Of a stretch of 64,000 nucleotides of DNA, positions 22,869 to 33,640 are shown piece after piece. Position numbers and translations under genes: made by a program. The notes below the pieces were generated by a model. The model saw only the letters and a program-made list of their open reading frames with translations, was not told the DNA's origin and made no database searches. This stretch comes from Agrypnia vestita (lineage: Eukaryota > Arthropoda > Insecta > Trichoptera > Phryganeidae). Within the stretch, counting starts at the first letter, position 1; each line of letters opens with the position of its first letter. The stretch spans positions 124,001 to 188,000 of the forward strand of contig JADDOH010001544.1 of NCBI GenBank assembly GCA_016648135.1. Direction: 5' to 3'.

Positions 22869-23356
22869 CCAGGGGCGTGCAGTGAGAACAAAAACCATAA
22901 TTTTATTTAAAAACTAGCTGCAACCCGTAAAAAATGACGGTTTTTTTACGTGTCGGTTCCAAAGGAATAAGTATTTATTTATTTTATTAAAAAAACATTT
23001 TAAAAATTTACGAAAAAAAAATTTTTTTTTAAATATATTTTTCGAAAAAAAAATACTATAAAGAGGTTACGGACGATACATGAAGTTACAAGAACAGACA
23101 GACATAGACGGACGGACAGACGGACGGACAGACGGACAGACAGACAATGAAATTATTATAATTGGGATATATTTGGAGAAAAAAATCGAAATTAAATATT
23201 TATCCGGAAGAATATTATTATGAAATATTGAAATCTGAATAATATTTCAATTATAGTGATAAGAAAATTACGAGATATATCTCTTATTTGGGTTTCATAT
23301 CAAAATATATGCTTAAGAAAAAGTCATGCTTCTTGTTCTCATTGCACGCCACTGGT
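22869..23356. mobile_element. MITE with a Helitron-like element inserted in it
   Basis: CCAGGGGCGTGCAGTGAGAA at the left is mirrored by TTCTCATTGCACGCCACTGG at the right. AATTA occurs on both outer sides and may be the target duplication. About 250 bp of the interior is the Helitron-like copy at 22913-23164, so the MITE is the older insertion. Confidence 0.7.
22913..23164 (-). mobile_element. Helitron-like non-autonomous element, copy 5
   Basis: Minus-strand 3' end: a decayed CCGTCA...ACGG hairpin, GTTGCAG and CTAG before T. The body has ACGTGTCGGTTCC, GAGGTTACGGACGATACA and a long GACGGACGGACAGACGGACA-type microsatellite. It lies inside the MITE at 22869-23356. Confidence 0.65.
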
Positions 23357-23582
23357 AATTACCTAGTTATTACATATAGAATATATTACAGGAATCGTTA
23401 CGTATCGTATAATAAAGGCTTGCCACCAGACTTTATCGATAGCATATAGACATATTAGATGTCTATAGAGACGGATATGGATAGATAACTAACTTACCGA
23501 GAAAAATAAATGTAGTATTATGTGTCTTTGCTCAATATATAGTACACAGTATTAATAGCATGTCAACATCACGACTCTTGGC

Positions 23583-23705
23583 ACTACAACCCTTAGTGGG
23601 TCATGGCCTCCTCAAGAATCTTCCTCCACTCATCTCGGCTTAGTGCCAGCTCTCTCCAGTTCCGAAGCTCCAAGACAGAGATGTCTTTGAGGACGTTGTC
23701 ACTCT
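23583..23705. repeat. Decayed interspersed repeat fragment
   Basis: A higher-complexity island, GGCACTACAACCCTTAGTGG then GTCATGGCCTCCTC and AGCTCTCTCCAGTTCCGAAG, stands out from AT-rich flanks. It resembles dispersed arthropod LINE or SINE 3' sequence, but no second copy is in the window. Confidence 0.35.
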
Positions 23706-24375
23706 ATCTTAATTTTATTTAATCTAAATAGCGTCTAATGTAACATTATACAAAACAATTATTGAATGTAGTGTGTGTGTCAGAAAATGAGTGTGAGTGT
23801 AAAAAATTATATAGGAAAGAGTAGACTGCAATTACATGTAAAACATATTTAATGAGAATCAGATCAAACAATAAATATTTTATATGAAAACCGAAATAAT
23901 GCACCAGATCTGTTATTGGTAACACAGCACAATAAAATCTTTTTCGATGCATAATTGTACAGTCAAGAAATACATATATTTTTTATAACGTTGAGAATAT
24001 TTTTGACATACGTGGACTCTTGTCCTTTTAACCACCTACGGTCCGGTATGAATTTCACTAAATGTGCCAAAAAAACACACAAACACTAAATGGATTAGCG
24101 GATATGGGATACTATTTGCAGTCCATTCATTCTTTTCGGAAACCCATTGACTGTTCTACTACGCACGTCTTTTCTATGAGTCCATTCATACTTCTCTCAG
24201 TGGAGTCAATGTGATGCCATTAACAATAGTTACTACGAGACGCGACGAACTTCAAAAACGTGAATAAGTCCACCAACACATTTAGATTTCAAATGGTACA
24301 AAAATATTCCATGAAAAGTTGTAATTATTTATATTATATGTTAGTAGGTATACTTTCAGAAATATTTCGTTAATT
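23706..24375. other. Intergenic, nothing recognised
   Basis: No gene, RNA or repeat boundary supported. Confidence 0.4.
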
Positions 24376-24379
24376 TAAA

Positions 24380-24676
24380 TATAATAATTTCGTTGTCTGT
24401 CCGTGTGTCCGTCCATCTGTCCTTCCGTCTGTCTGTCTATCTGTCTGTCCCCGTAACTTCGTGTAACGTCCGTAATTTCGTTCGAATCCAAGGCAAAAAA
24501 CAAATTAAACGGCCGGAGATGAGGCTTGAACCCCGGCTAGCAAACCCGAAGGCGGCAACGATAGCGATGTTGCTACCGTTGCGTCTCCGCGGACCGCTAA
24601 ATATATGCTATATATATATACTGAGACTTAGCAAAGGCGCGACCAACGTCCCGTCATTTTTTATGGTTAACAGCTT
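24380..24676 (+). mobile_element. Helitron-like non-autonomous element, copy 6
   Basis: Starts near ATAATAATTTCGTTGTCTGT with a CTGTCCGTC-type microsatellite, then AACTTCGTGTAACGTCCG, AATTTCGTTCGAATCC and a tRNA-like part (CTTGAACCCCGGC, GTTGCTACCGTTGCG). It ends CCGTCATTTTTTATGG and CTTG before T, a one-base change from CTAG. A 109-codon frame across it is accidental. Confidence 0.6.
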
Positions 24677-24726
24677 GTATAATATTTCGTTTATTTATTT
24701 TATGTGGGGAACAACAGCATAATAGG

Positions 24727-25340
24727 TAACAATAAACAATAAGCAGAACCGAAAATAAGTTAAGTAAAGAAAATATTTAAGATTTATTAAAAATCTACTG
24801 AATGGTCTGAAAACGGTCCCACAAAAAATTGTAATACATAAACGCAAATATAAATTATAAAGTACACTTAGAAAATTTTCAAAACGATGAACATTAATTA
24901 TGATAAAAAAATGAAAAATTAACATCCAATCAAAAATAGAAAAAAAGATTTAAATTACTCAAAATATTTTGCTGAACAATACTGAATTTTTAAAAATATT
25001 TTGAATATTAAAAACTGGTCTAAAAAAGAGTTAAATATTAAAACAATTAGGCGAATTCTAGTTTAATGTTAATAATTCGGAAGAATCTCATATACCTACA
25101 CATATAAAGGATATTGCTTAAAAAAATTCAAATTAAAATATAGATACCTACCTCCTTATCAATAGAGATATCTGTATTATTGTTGCAGTAATCTTTCAGA
25201 GATTCATACGTTTCACGTAATAAGATTATGGACAGACGCCATTTAGTCACTTTTAATGGTCAATATTCTTCCTAGTAGGAAAAATTCACATGATTTCGCT
25301 AATTTAGTGTTTTTTAGCTGTTAATAAAGGCTGGTAAAGA
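24727..25340. other. Intergenic, nothing recognised
   Basis: Strongly AT-rich sequence without supported features. Confidence 0.4.
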
Positions 25341-25344
25341 AAAT

Positions 25345-25455
25345 ATATGAAGGTAATGTTGAAGGCATGAGGTATATTTACGAAAGACCTAAAACGACCA
25401 GATAAACCAAATACTGTTTCAACTTAAGGGCGTGCACGAGAAGATGTAAGAGAAA
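25345..25455 (+). pseudogene. LINE C-terminal fragment, heavily decayed (TTAG-tail family)
   Basis: Text such as AATGTTGAAGGCATGAGG, GAAAGACCTAAAACGACCAG and CGTGCACGAGAAGATGTAAG lines up with the NVEGNRNRGRPRKTWHDQ ... CMRRCM region of the copy at 33331-33612. The match is partial. Confidence 0.4.
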
Positions 25456-25650
25456 GTGATGTGATGGTAAGTAAATTATGTATGTATAATATAAAATTAA
25501 ATTTTCTATAGAGAAGATGAATAGAGGGTTATAAATCGTGAGAGCAATGAACTGTATATATCTGCTGACAATTTTCTGAGGTCATTTGCCGACGGTGCAT
25601 ATTAAATAACATAATATAATAATATTGGCGGTGAATATTAAATAACGATA

Positions 25651-26040
25651 ATGTGTGGCAAATCAATGTATGATAGAGTAAAGAATGAAGATATTAGGAA
25701 TGAATGTAAAGCTGATCGTAGCATAATACATAGAATAAAAATAGGGTCGCAAGGTGATTTGGGCATGTTGAGCGAATTAATGGTAAGAAAGATATATGAT
25801 GCAAGTGTTGACGGCGCCAGAAAGAGAGGGCGACCACGGAAGACGTGGCATGACCAGATTAACCAGATACTGGAAGATGGCCCTGTTAGAAGCCTGAACA
25901 ACCGTCGAGTTTGCATGCGACGATGTATGAATGTAGACGAAGCGAAAGTTGTATGTCAGGACAGAAGAGTATGGCGCTCTATCCTCTCTGCCTACCCCCA
26001 CGGGGAAACGGCGTGATGGTAAGTTAGTTAGTTAGTTAGT
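25651..26040 (+). pseudogene. LINE 3' end, 5'-truncated (TTAG-tail family)
   Basis: An open frame of 121 codons begins inside the family's C-terminal domain (CGKSMYDRVKNEDIRNECKA) and runs through RKRGRPRKTWHDQINQILED and VCMRRCMNVDEAKVVCQDR to WRSILSAYPHGETA and a stop. It is followed by GATGG and a GTTA microsatellite tail (26021-26040). Compared with 33300-33350, the LRWFGHVERMNE segment is missing here. 5' truncation and a short 3' tail are normal for LINE retrotransposition. RTE-like is favoured but the clade is not fixed. Confidence 0.75.
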
Positions 26041-26066
26041 TGGTTAAACACCACTATATTTGTTGT

Positions 26067-26115
26067 CGATTCCGACCAGGTTTCGCTACGACCGTAGCTT
26101 CTTCAGGGAAAATCG
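26067..26115 (-). ncRNA. Hammerhead-like motif, left arm
   Basis: Minus strand: CGATTTTCC, CTGAAGA, an extra A, GCTAC-GGTC-GTAGC (stem II), GAA, ACCTGGT (short stem III), C (cleavage position), GGAATCG. Stem I forms as UUCC/GGAA plus CGA/UCG around a two-base bulge. Here the GAAA box is intact. Confidence 0.6.
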
Positions 26116-26249
26116 TAACTGATTAAACATTAAAAAATTATGTGCTTATATACTAGTCATACATCAGTGTGAAAGGACGGAGTGCCAATAGTGGGGGTAG
26201 GGGGTGGGAGTGCGCAGGGAATATTACTATTTAAAAGTGGACTAAAATA

Positions 26250-26395
26250 TATATGTTTACTTGATTATTAATGATTTTACGATTCATATTAATGGCTTTT
26301 CTTATCTCTAATGGCACTAAATTATCTAGTCTACTACCTATTTCGTTTTTATGAATAATACTAAATCCTGAACTATTATTGAATGTGTGGTCTAC
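26250..26395 (-). pseudogene. Penelope-like element C-terminal remnant
   Basis: The minus strand reads DHTFNNSSGFSIIHKNEIGS directly followed by RLDNLVPLEIRKAINMNRK and IINNQVNIY, then a stop. The His, the LEI.KA helix and the INNQ end match the remnant at 2085-2430. I assign both to the GIY-YIG end of a Penelope-like protein by pattern only. It is truncated on its 5' side by the inverted arm. Confidence 0.55.
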
Positions 26396-26479
26396 CCCCA
26401 TTATTGGCACTCCGTCCTTTCACACTAATGTATCACTAGTATATAAGCACATAATTTTTTAATGTTTAGTCAGTTAAGA

Positions 26480-26529
26480 TTGTCCCTGAAGAAGCTACGG
26501 TCATAGCAAAACCTGGTCGGAATCGACAA
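26480..26529 (+). ncRNA. Hammerhead-like motif, right arm
   Basis: Plus strand: TTGTCC, CTGAAGA, A, GCTAC-GGTC-ATAGC, then AAAA where GAAA is expected, CCTGGT, C, GGAATCGACAA. It is the mirror of the left-arm motif. The G-to-A change in the GAAA box should inactivate it. Confidence 0.5.
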
Positions 26530-26551
26530 CAAATATAAGTGGTGTTTAACC

Positions 26552-27860
26552 GAGTTATTTTTATTTATTTAAGAAATATATTAATTCGTAGACAAACACA
26601 AATGGTGGAAATAAATTTGAAAAACATACGTCACTGTATACAATGCCTTACAAATTTTATAGTCGGTCATTCCAGACACTAAGCGTGAAAAGTGTCTGAA
26701 TCATTTAAAATAAAGCCATTAAGCGAATTGAGTTATAAACATTATTTTAATTAATCAGGCAATCATATCCAACACACACCGGATTATTTTAAATCAATAT
26801 TAATTTAATATGTTTCATTGATTTTTTACTACCAGATTTTCTAATACTAAACGCGTTCCGTCTCCGGCACAAAGTGTGCCCATAAAATTCGTTACCCATC
26901 GGAATGTTAAGTAAATAATAAAAGGCAACTTACTTTTTATGTAGACTTGTAAATAAAATCAATGGATGGCAGTTATTACAACTTCTTGAGGAGACGGGAC
27001 CACATGATGGATTTATTAATTTTAATGTGTTATACAATAAAAATCTATGTTGCGCTCATATCTATAAAATGCGAGTTCATATTTTGTTTGCTCAGTGGCG
27101 GTCGAAAAAAGGATAAAAAAATGTAATTAAGTATTATAAAATGCGAATACAATTTTTTTTTTAACTTGCTTATGAAAAAATTAAATAAACACTACCTGCG
27201 CCACGTATTTGTATAATCATACATTTTTAATTGTTAAAACATAACCTAATCTGTGTAGAATTTTTTTTGTGAATATGATCATAACAAATACGCTAGAATT
27301 TTATTTAGTTTAATGTAACAATTAAAATAGAATGTACAACATAGGCGCATTAGGTAATTAGGTATATAGTTATACACTATAAACCTGCAAAATAAAAAAA
27401 TATTTGTTTACTACTGTTTAAAACCTTTTCTAGGACGGTCATGAAAAGGATGGTATCATAATAAATAAAAATGTTATGTTTATGCAATGTTTGTCTAATT
27501 CAATTCTTTGTAAATATTAGAAAAAAGGATAAATTCTACACAACGTATTTTATCACCTAAAAAATTACAGATGTCAATAGTCAAAATTATGAGAAAAGAA
27601 GCAGATTTATAATTAATAAATATATACTTTGTTATTTTATGCAATTTATCTACGCAATTTTGATCGGAACATAATGTGTTCGGAAAATTTTCTTGAATCC
27701 GTATTTAATTTTATTAAAAAATAATCGTTGTGTTATTTTACGCGCTTTTCGATAGTAAATGTTATCTATAAAAAATGTGCAGGTATACTTTTACCTTCTT
27801 ATCATTACGCTGCGGGAGAAGGGAGAGAGGATGGAGCGTGACACTCTTCTGTTCTGATAT
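26552..27860. other. Intergenic, nothing recognised
   Basis: AT-rich sequence with no supported gene or repeat boundary. Confidence 0.45.
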
Positions 27861-27861
27861 T

Positions 27862-27952
27862 GTTCAGGCTCCTAACCATTCAATCTTCCAGTATCTGCTT
27901 AATCTGGTCATGCTACGTCTTCTGCAATTCTCACGTCCTCTTTCTGGTAAAA
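27862..27952 (-). pseudogene. LINE C-terminal fragment, minus strand (TTAG-tail family)
   Basis: The minus strand reads ARKR, then ELQKT, HDQIKQILED and VRSL with stops in between, aligning with RKRGRPRKTWHDQINQILED and VRSL at 25830-25890. Confidence 0.6.
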
Positions 27953-29725
27953 AAAAACCGTAAAAATGTGCATCATATATGTATTCAATCCTCATTCATT
28001 CGCTCAAAATGCCTATTTTAAATTCTATTCATTTTGCTAAGATCTGCATTACGTTCTTTACTGATTTATTTATTCTTTAACAAACTAACTTCATTCTTTA
28101 CTGTATCATAAATTGATTTAACACACATAGGTACTTCTAAGTGATTTCATTTACACTCACTGCGGTTAGTTTAATTTAATTCTTCTTCTCAGCAGCTCCA
28201 GGCTTTCATTGTGCATCGCTAGTCTTGCCTTGGTAGACATGCTCGTGTAGGTATGCTCGTGAACAAATATAAATTATAACAGAATATTAGTTAACTTAGT
28301 AAAAACCACTACCGGATTCCATTTTCCATACAGCCCTATGTTTAATTTAACTTTCACAAAAGATTTGGTAACACCCACATTAGACCCCGCCCTCTCTCAC
28401 TCTCTCCCGTTAGATTCCTGATTGTTCTGTAGGATAGTTAGTGCATGCTTGTCTCTGACAAGATTAACACGCATGTGATAAATTTTCGCGAAATTTAAAG
28501 TGTTGGTCCTGACACCGGTAGACCTTTAATCTGGTAGTAGTTTTTACTAAGTTAACTAACATTCTGTTATAATGTCTAACCACAAAGTTAATGCTTGAAA
28601 TATTAATAATAAATATAAATTACTTTCATGATTTAATGCAACTCATTAATAAATTAAATGAAATAAGAGCTAACAATTTACATTATTCCCGAAAGATAAT
28701 CTAATTATCGAAGGACAATAAATCAAAAAATTGAGGACCTGCTTTTATTTAACAGTATAAATTAATTTAAATCCTGTATGAGAATTTACTCATTGGTCTT
28801 TTTAACAAGATTATTCACTTCACCTGCAGTTAATCAAGTCGATCCACATTATAGGGTTAATAATAAAGTATTTAATTAACTTCCTTATTAAGATGTCGGA
28901 CGATGACTCACGGTTCTACGTCGCTGTCAAAAGGGGATGCCCAGCGTCTTCAGAAATTCTGTAGCCGTTCCTGAAGATATAAATAAAATAGGTACCTTAT
29001 GAGTGATGCCTATTTACATTAATGTCCATGTCTTCTATGGTGACAGTTATTGCTCGTCATGTGACCTCTATAAACCTCCAGGGCTGGACCTCACCCAATT
29101 TTTTTGCTTCTGCACTGGCGTAAAAGTTTTTTGTATTAAGTGATTATGCGTAAAATGAAAACTAAGGAAATATGAAAATAATATTGAAATGATTTTATAC
29201 CTCTTCTAAATAAGAGATGTGTTTTTAGATGACGAATATCGTCCGTCACGGTAATAAAAATAATTAAAATACTGTCCATAAATCAATATAGAAAAGAAAA
29301 ATTTAAGTAAAATACTGTTAATAATTGGATGGCATGTTGTATTAAACACTAACCGAAAACATTCGGCTCTTGACGACTGAGGTTGCTTGGTCCTATATTG
29401 AGCAGCCATATTACCTATTATACCATCATTGCTTTTTGAATTGTTGAAATGTTACATCTTCATACATATTTGTGTATTCTGGGGATAATAGTTTATACTT
29501 TTTATATGTATATGCATAACTTAATACAAATTAGGTATGCTTATAAAATATATGTTTAGTTTATATTTTAATACAATTTGAATAAAATTTAATTTTATAG
29601 TAGTTAAATAAGTTTTTAATGTATGTTATAAGAATTTCTCATTAAAATAATAATAAACGGGTTCATTTTTAGAAGATTAAAGATTTTTCTCTAAAAATAT
29701 CAGTACTGACGATACAGATTAAATT
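27953..29725. other. Intergenic, nothing recognised
   Basis: No gene recognised. GTTAACTTAGTAAAAACCAC (about 28290) and the partly complementary TTTTTACTAAGTTAACTAAC (about 28542) with a mirrored AACAGAATATTAG / AACATTCTGTTATAA context suggest the ends of an inverted-repeat element spanning about 28275-28573. Confidence 0.4.
28275..28573. mobile_element. Possible MITE, about 300 bp
   Basis: Outer arms TTATAACAGAATATTAGTTA ... ACTTAGTAAAAACCACTACC at the left and GGTAGTAGTTTTTACTAAGT ... TTAACTAACATTCTGTTATA at the right are near-complementary over about 40 bases. Further pairing inside was not traced. Non-coding. Confidence 0.6.
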
Positions 29726-29729
29726 TTTA

Positions 29730-30380
29730 TTTTTTTATTTTATTTATTTATTTATCTTCATTTTGTTAAATGACATAGGAGATGGAGCCGCTCATCTCAC
29801 TAGGAAGAACCTGTGCCGAGATGAGCAGCTGAACAATATAGTGAGAACGAAAAATAATAAAGATATAAAACAAAATACTATATAACTATAAGATTAATTA
29901 ATTCATTGAGTATATAAATATAAAATGTGGATAATAAGAACAGTATATATTGTATAATATAAAAGCAATAGTGAAAGTAAAGTAATATATATAAAAAATC
30001 ATATGCATGGATGGTAACAAAATGTATATATAATAGCGCAGTTAAAAGTATGTTAAGGTATATACCTATATAAGAAAATTAAATGAATGTTTGTGTATAT
30101 TAAATAATGATGAGAAATGAAGTTTAATGAGCAATAAATTATGACCTGATTTCGGCAGTTGGGTATTTGTGCAAATGCCAATAATGTCTTCTCATGACAA
30201 TAATGTCTTCTCGAATAGTGTTGTGTAAAAAGTAGAGTGTCCACACTGACTATGACAGAATGGACACCAAAGACATTTGGATATCACTTTCATCAGTCTG
30301 TATAACACCCTTAACCATTTTTTTAAAAAGTGACAGAGTGTTTGCACTCTTAATACTTTGGTACCTTGGTACATTGGTAC
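29730..30380 (-). repeat. LINE-like 3' region, minus strand
   Basis: An AAAT tail (29730-29760, minus strand) follows ATTTAACAAAATGAAG and a GC-richer block with GGAGATGGAGCCGCTCATC. The word GAGATGAGC recurs as its complement nearby, making a possible hairpin. Two short minus-strand frames upstream are not recognisable. Confidence 0.3.
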
Positions 30381-30843
30381 CGTATACGATAGTTAAATAT
30401 TGAACATTTTAAAGCAATAAAAATACAAAAGCAATTAAATTTAGGAGATTTCTTTAGTAAATACGGTAGACTGGGTAATTTAATTAAGCTATATATCATT
30501 TTTATATTTATGAATTTCCCACTCCCAGCATATCAGGATGTTGGTTTTTGATTTTTTCAGTTTCTGGTCTAGAATGGAATCTTTCAAACGTTAGAATATT
30601 AAGAGGAATCTTCTCTGATATTATGGTTCATGGTTTTCTGAAATTTCATTCTGAGTGACAAAGATTTCTCACTACTTGGGGTTTTCCGCATAAAAAATTG
30701 AACTCTGTCAGCTAATTTATGGACAGCAACTTCAAAAATATAACAAATTAAATATATTGCATAGAAAATCAATCCACAGAAAAATAAAGCTTTCTACCAC
30801 CCGTATAGAGCTTTAACGAATTAATCTATATTATTACTTTACG
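30381..30843. other. Intergenic, nothing recognised
   Basis: No supported feature. Confidence 0.4.
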
Positions 30844-30847
30844 ATAT

Positions 30848-31396
30848 TGTCACTGGTCGTGGCGCGAGAAATGGAAATACTGGAAATCACTTACCAATTT
30901 ATTAATTAGTGAAAAATTAATTATTAAATGCACAAAGTCACTTAACATGAAGTAAACTTAACTAACGCTATTCTTTAAATTACATTATTTAGCGATGTAT
31001 CACACGTATATGAACTCTTTATTATCGCTGGGTACACTTAATTTATCGCTCATAAAATATTAAATTCTTGCATATCGAAGCCGCCTTATTTATTTCGCCA
31101 CTTAAGGGTAAGCATTCGCTCGAATATTTCGCTGGTATCTGTCGCTCCGAAATTGTCGACTGGGGATACCTGGCCATCGCCTTACGACTTTCTTCACACC
31201 GAACGAACTATCAAAACAAACTTCCTTTCTAGTGTTAAGGAGTAGGTTCCCGTCGCTTCTAGGTTGTTCCAGGCGTTTCTCGAATGTTGCAGATAACTCT
31301 TGATTGCTATAGGACGTTCTCGATGCTTCGATAATGTAGACATATTACGGGGGATTCAGGCAGTGCGCCATTCCTTCTGCTTACCATTTCGTTACA
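30848..31396 (-). mobile_element. Solo LTR, Gypsy-type, minus orientation
   Basis: Bounded by TGTCACTGG at the left and CGTTACA at the right (TGT...ACA termini), flanked on both sides by ATAT. Its end CCATTTCTCGCGCCACGACC-AGTGACA (minus strand) matches the 60324-60910 copy (CCGCAGCCACGATACGTGACA), and AATGGCGCACT and ACATTATCGAAG are shared near the other end. No coding or second LTR is near, so it is a solo LTR left by recombination. Assignment to Gypsy is inferred from length and the ATAT target. Confidence 0.7.
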
Positions 31397-31429
31397 ATAT
31401 CATCAAATGCTATTTTATATTATAAATGT

Positions 31430-31765
31430 TGTCAAGAGATCCTAAATCAAGAAGAACCTTACATAATCGAGAAATCGCGTGGCTGCACGTGGGTCTAGAA
31501 CAGTTTGGAAACAATTAGAAATAACTGTAAGTCAGACGAAGGCACGGAAATATACGAAAAGCGAGCGGCAATCCTGTGCGAGTAATGAAGACCAGCGATA
31601 CCTATCTGCGTGCGAAGAGTGTTCGGGTTGCGAATAAGTGCGATAGAAATGACATTCATCAGTATTCCACAGGCGGGTGAATATTCTAGAAGACGAATAT
31701 AAGTTGTTCCACAGACGAGCGACTAGTGTGAAATTAGTGTGTATCGTTACAAAACCGCGCTACAT
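31430..31765 (+). repeat. LTR-like interspersed repeat
   Basis: Shares ordered words with 38695-39055 and 4895-5215: ACATAATCGAGAAATCG, CCTATCTGCGTGCGAAGAG, GCGAATAAGTGCGATAGAAA, ATTCCACAGGCGGGTGAATA. It lies 30 bases from the solo LTR, but its relation to it is unclear. Confidence 0.4.
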
Positions 31766-31876
31766 TTGATTTCGGTGTCCAGTGACTGATTGTAATCATT
31801 AAGAGGTTCACGTGTTTCATTTGTCTACCACTGCCGCGACAAAATGCGAATTCATTGAAACCAATACTTATTACCA

Positions 31877-32760
31877 TTTATTTATATATTTTTATTTATT
31901 TTTTTAATACACGGTACAACACGGTGCCATTAAAAGAAACAATGTATATAAAGATGTATAGATTGATAGGTAATAATAAAAAAAAGGAGATAAGGTATTA
32001 TTCTATCAAAAACAATTAATAAAGTGATATATAAAGAAAAATAAAACATTAAGTGAATAACATAAAGTATAACAAAATTACATCAAATGAAATAATAGTT
32101 ATCAAATCAAATATGAAAGTCAACAATCAATAAAACTACAAAAAATTAAAATAATTATGTCTGAAATTCAAGAAGCAACAAAATTACAACAAAATGAAAT
32201 AATTGTAAACAAATCAAATCGGAAACTCAAGAAGCAATAAAAACAACAGTAAAATAAAATGAAATGTAAAATTCAAAAATCTAAAAACAAAAGATAGACA
32301 ATTATCATTTTATCAAATATTGCTAATATGAATTGTAGAATCTGCCGTAATATTATTATGCGAATTAATTAACAAACCTTTGTGACCTTTCCAGCACTTT
32401 TTACTAGTGGGCCTTAAGAATATAGTTTTATTACGCCTCCGGGGGGTGCTAATTTCAAAATGCACCTTAGTGATCTTCCCTCCTCTCCTCATCAACAGTT
32501 CATTGACTACGCGAGAAACATCCATCCCGATTCTGGATGCTCGAGTGCCAATAAGATTTGTGAAGGTTATAACAAAGTTTATTGTCCTTCGAGCACTTAC
32601 ACACCGGTCTAAGGACTTCTACATAAACTTGGGCGTCATAAATAAAGCCGTTAAACCCTTATAACCTGGGCCAGCCCTCAACAGTTTTCTTCTATTAGCC
32701 TTGTATCGCTACTGAAGGCTTTGTCGGCCGAACAACCTAACGTGGCTATTGAACTGTGCG
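31877..32760 (-). repeat. LINE-like 3' region, minus strand
   Basis: An AAAT tail near 31877-31910 follows TGGCACCGTGTTGTACCGTG, then an A/T-rich part, then a GC-richer block (32380-32740) whose minus-strand frame contains DVSRVVNELLMRRGGK. The layout resembles the LINE ends at 10305 and 29730. The protein piece was not recognised. Confidence 0.35.
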
Positions 32761-32825
32761 TGTTTTGACAGAGGTTGATTTTTGATATTTTTAGATTTGA
32801 ATACTTACTATTACTATTCAGTTAT

Positions 32826-33640
32826 CAAGAAAAAATATAATCTTAATGTCCGATGTATGCATGCAGAGTGAACTTTTGATGAATGTCAGCAAATCGAAAG
32901 TGATGGTATTCGAGAGAGACGAAAGAGTGACTAAGTGTGATGTAATTATAAACAACGAATGCTTAGAACAAGTGAACGAGTTTGTGTATTTGGGAAGTAT
33001 GTTTAGTAGAGACGGCAAGGCTGAGAATGATATCGAAAGGAGAGTAACTGCGGGAAACAAAGTTAATGGTGCACTAAATGCAATTATGGCCAATAAGAAT
33101 CTGTCAAAAGAAGCAAGACTAGCGGTACATAATGGCGTTCTAGTGCCAACCCTCATGTATGGAAGTGAAGCCTGGAATTGGCAAAAGAGGAATGAAAGTA
33201 GACTGAATGCGGTTGAAATGCGGTCACTAAGACGCTTGTGTGGAAAATCTTTGGTCGATAGAGTGAGGAATGAACAAATTAGAAGTGAATGCAATGCTGG
33301 CTGTAGTGTGGTAGATAGAATAAAGAAAGGATGCTGAGATGGTTTGGTCATGTGGAACGTATGAACGAGGAAAGGATGGTTAAGAAAATATATGAGGCGA
33401 ATGTTGAAGGCAACAGGAATAGAGGGCGTCCGCGAAAGACCTGGCACGATCAGGTACTACAAGTATTTGAGGATGGCCCTGTTAAAAGCCGCAACAATCG
33501 TAGAACGTGTATGAGAAGATGTATGAATGTGGCCGAAGCAAAAGTGGTGTGCCAGGATAGAAGAGTGTGGCGTTCAATCCTCTCTGCCTACCCCTGCAGG
33601 GAAACGGCGTGATGGTTAGTTAGTTAGTTAGTTAGTTCAG
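32826..33640 (+). pseudogene. LINE reverse transcriptase C-terminal half, one frameshift
   Basis: This is the best-preserved copy of the TTAG-tail LINE. It reads LMNVSKSKVMVFERDER, NEFVYLGSMFSRDGKAENDI, LVPTLMYGSEAWNWQKRNE, MRSLRRLCGKSLVDRVRNEQ, then LRWFGHVERMNEERM, NRGRPRKTWHDQV and CMRRCMNVAEAKVVCQDRR to AYPCRETA and a stop at 33610-33612, followed by a TTAG tail (33616-33637). YLGS..S.DG, LYGSE.W and RWFGHV are typical of the thumb and connection of LINE reverse transcriptases. Near 33330 a single missing G in a GGATG context shifts the frame; otherwise both frames join. 5' truncated. Confidence 0.88.

Larger units (their letters stand above)
26042..26551 (-). mobile_element. Penelope-like fragment with long inverted arms
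   Basis: About 160-bp arms: GGTTAAACACCACTATATTT ... GGACGGAGTGCCAATAG.GGGGGTAG at 26042-26201 and its near-perfect complement at 26391-26551. The middle codes, on the minus strand, for a Penelope-like C-terminus. Arms facing each other around a short coding remnant fit the terminal-repeat arrangements known for Penelope-like elements. Each arm carries a hammerhead-like motif. It abuts the GTTA tail of the preceding LINE. Confidence 0.65.

Noticed and set aside
26042..26551. Ordinary DNA-transposon MITE
   Set aside because: The centre codes for a Penelope-like C-terminus and the arms carry hammerhead-like motifs, so a retroelement origin fits better.
32818..33447. 209-codon minus-strand frame
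   Set aside because: It is antisense to the LINE reverse transcriptase remnant, whose plus-strand translation carries clear family motifs.
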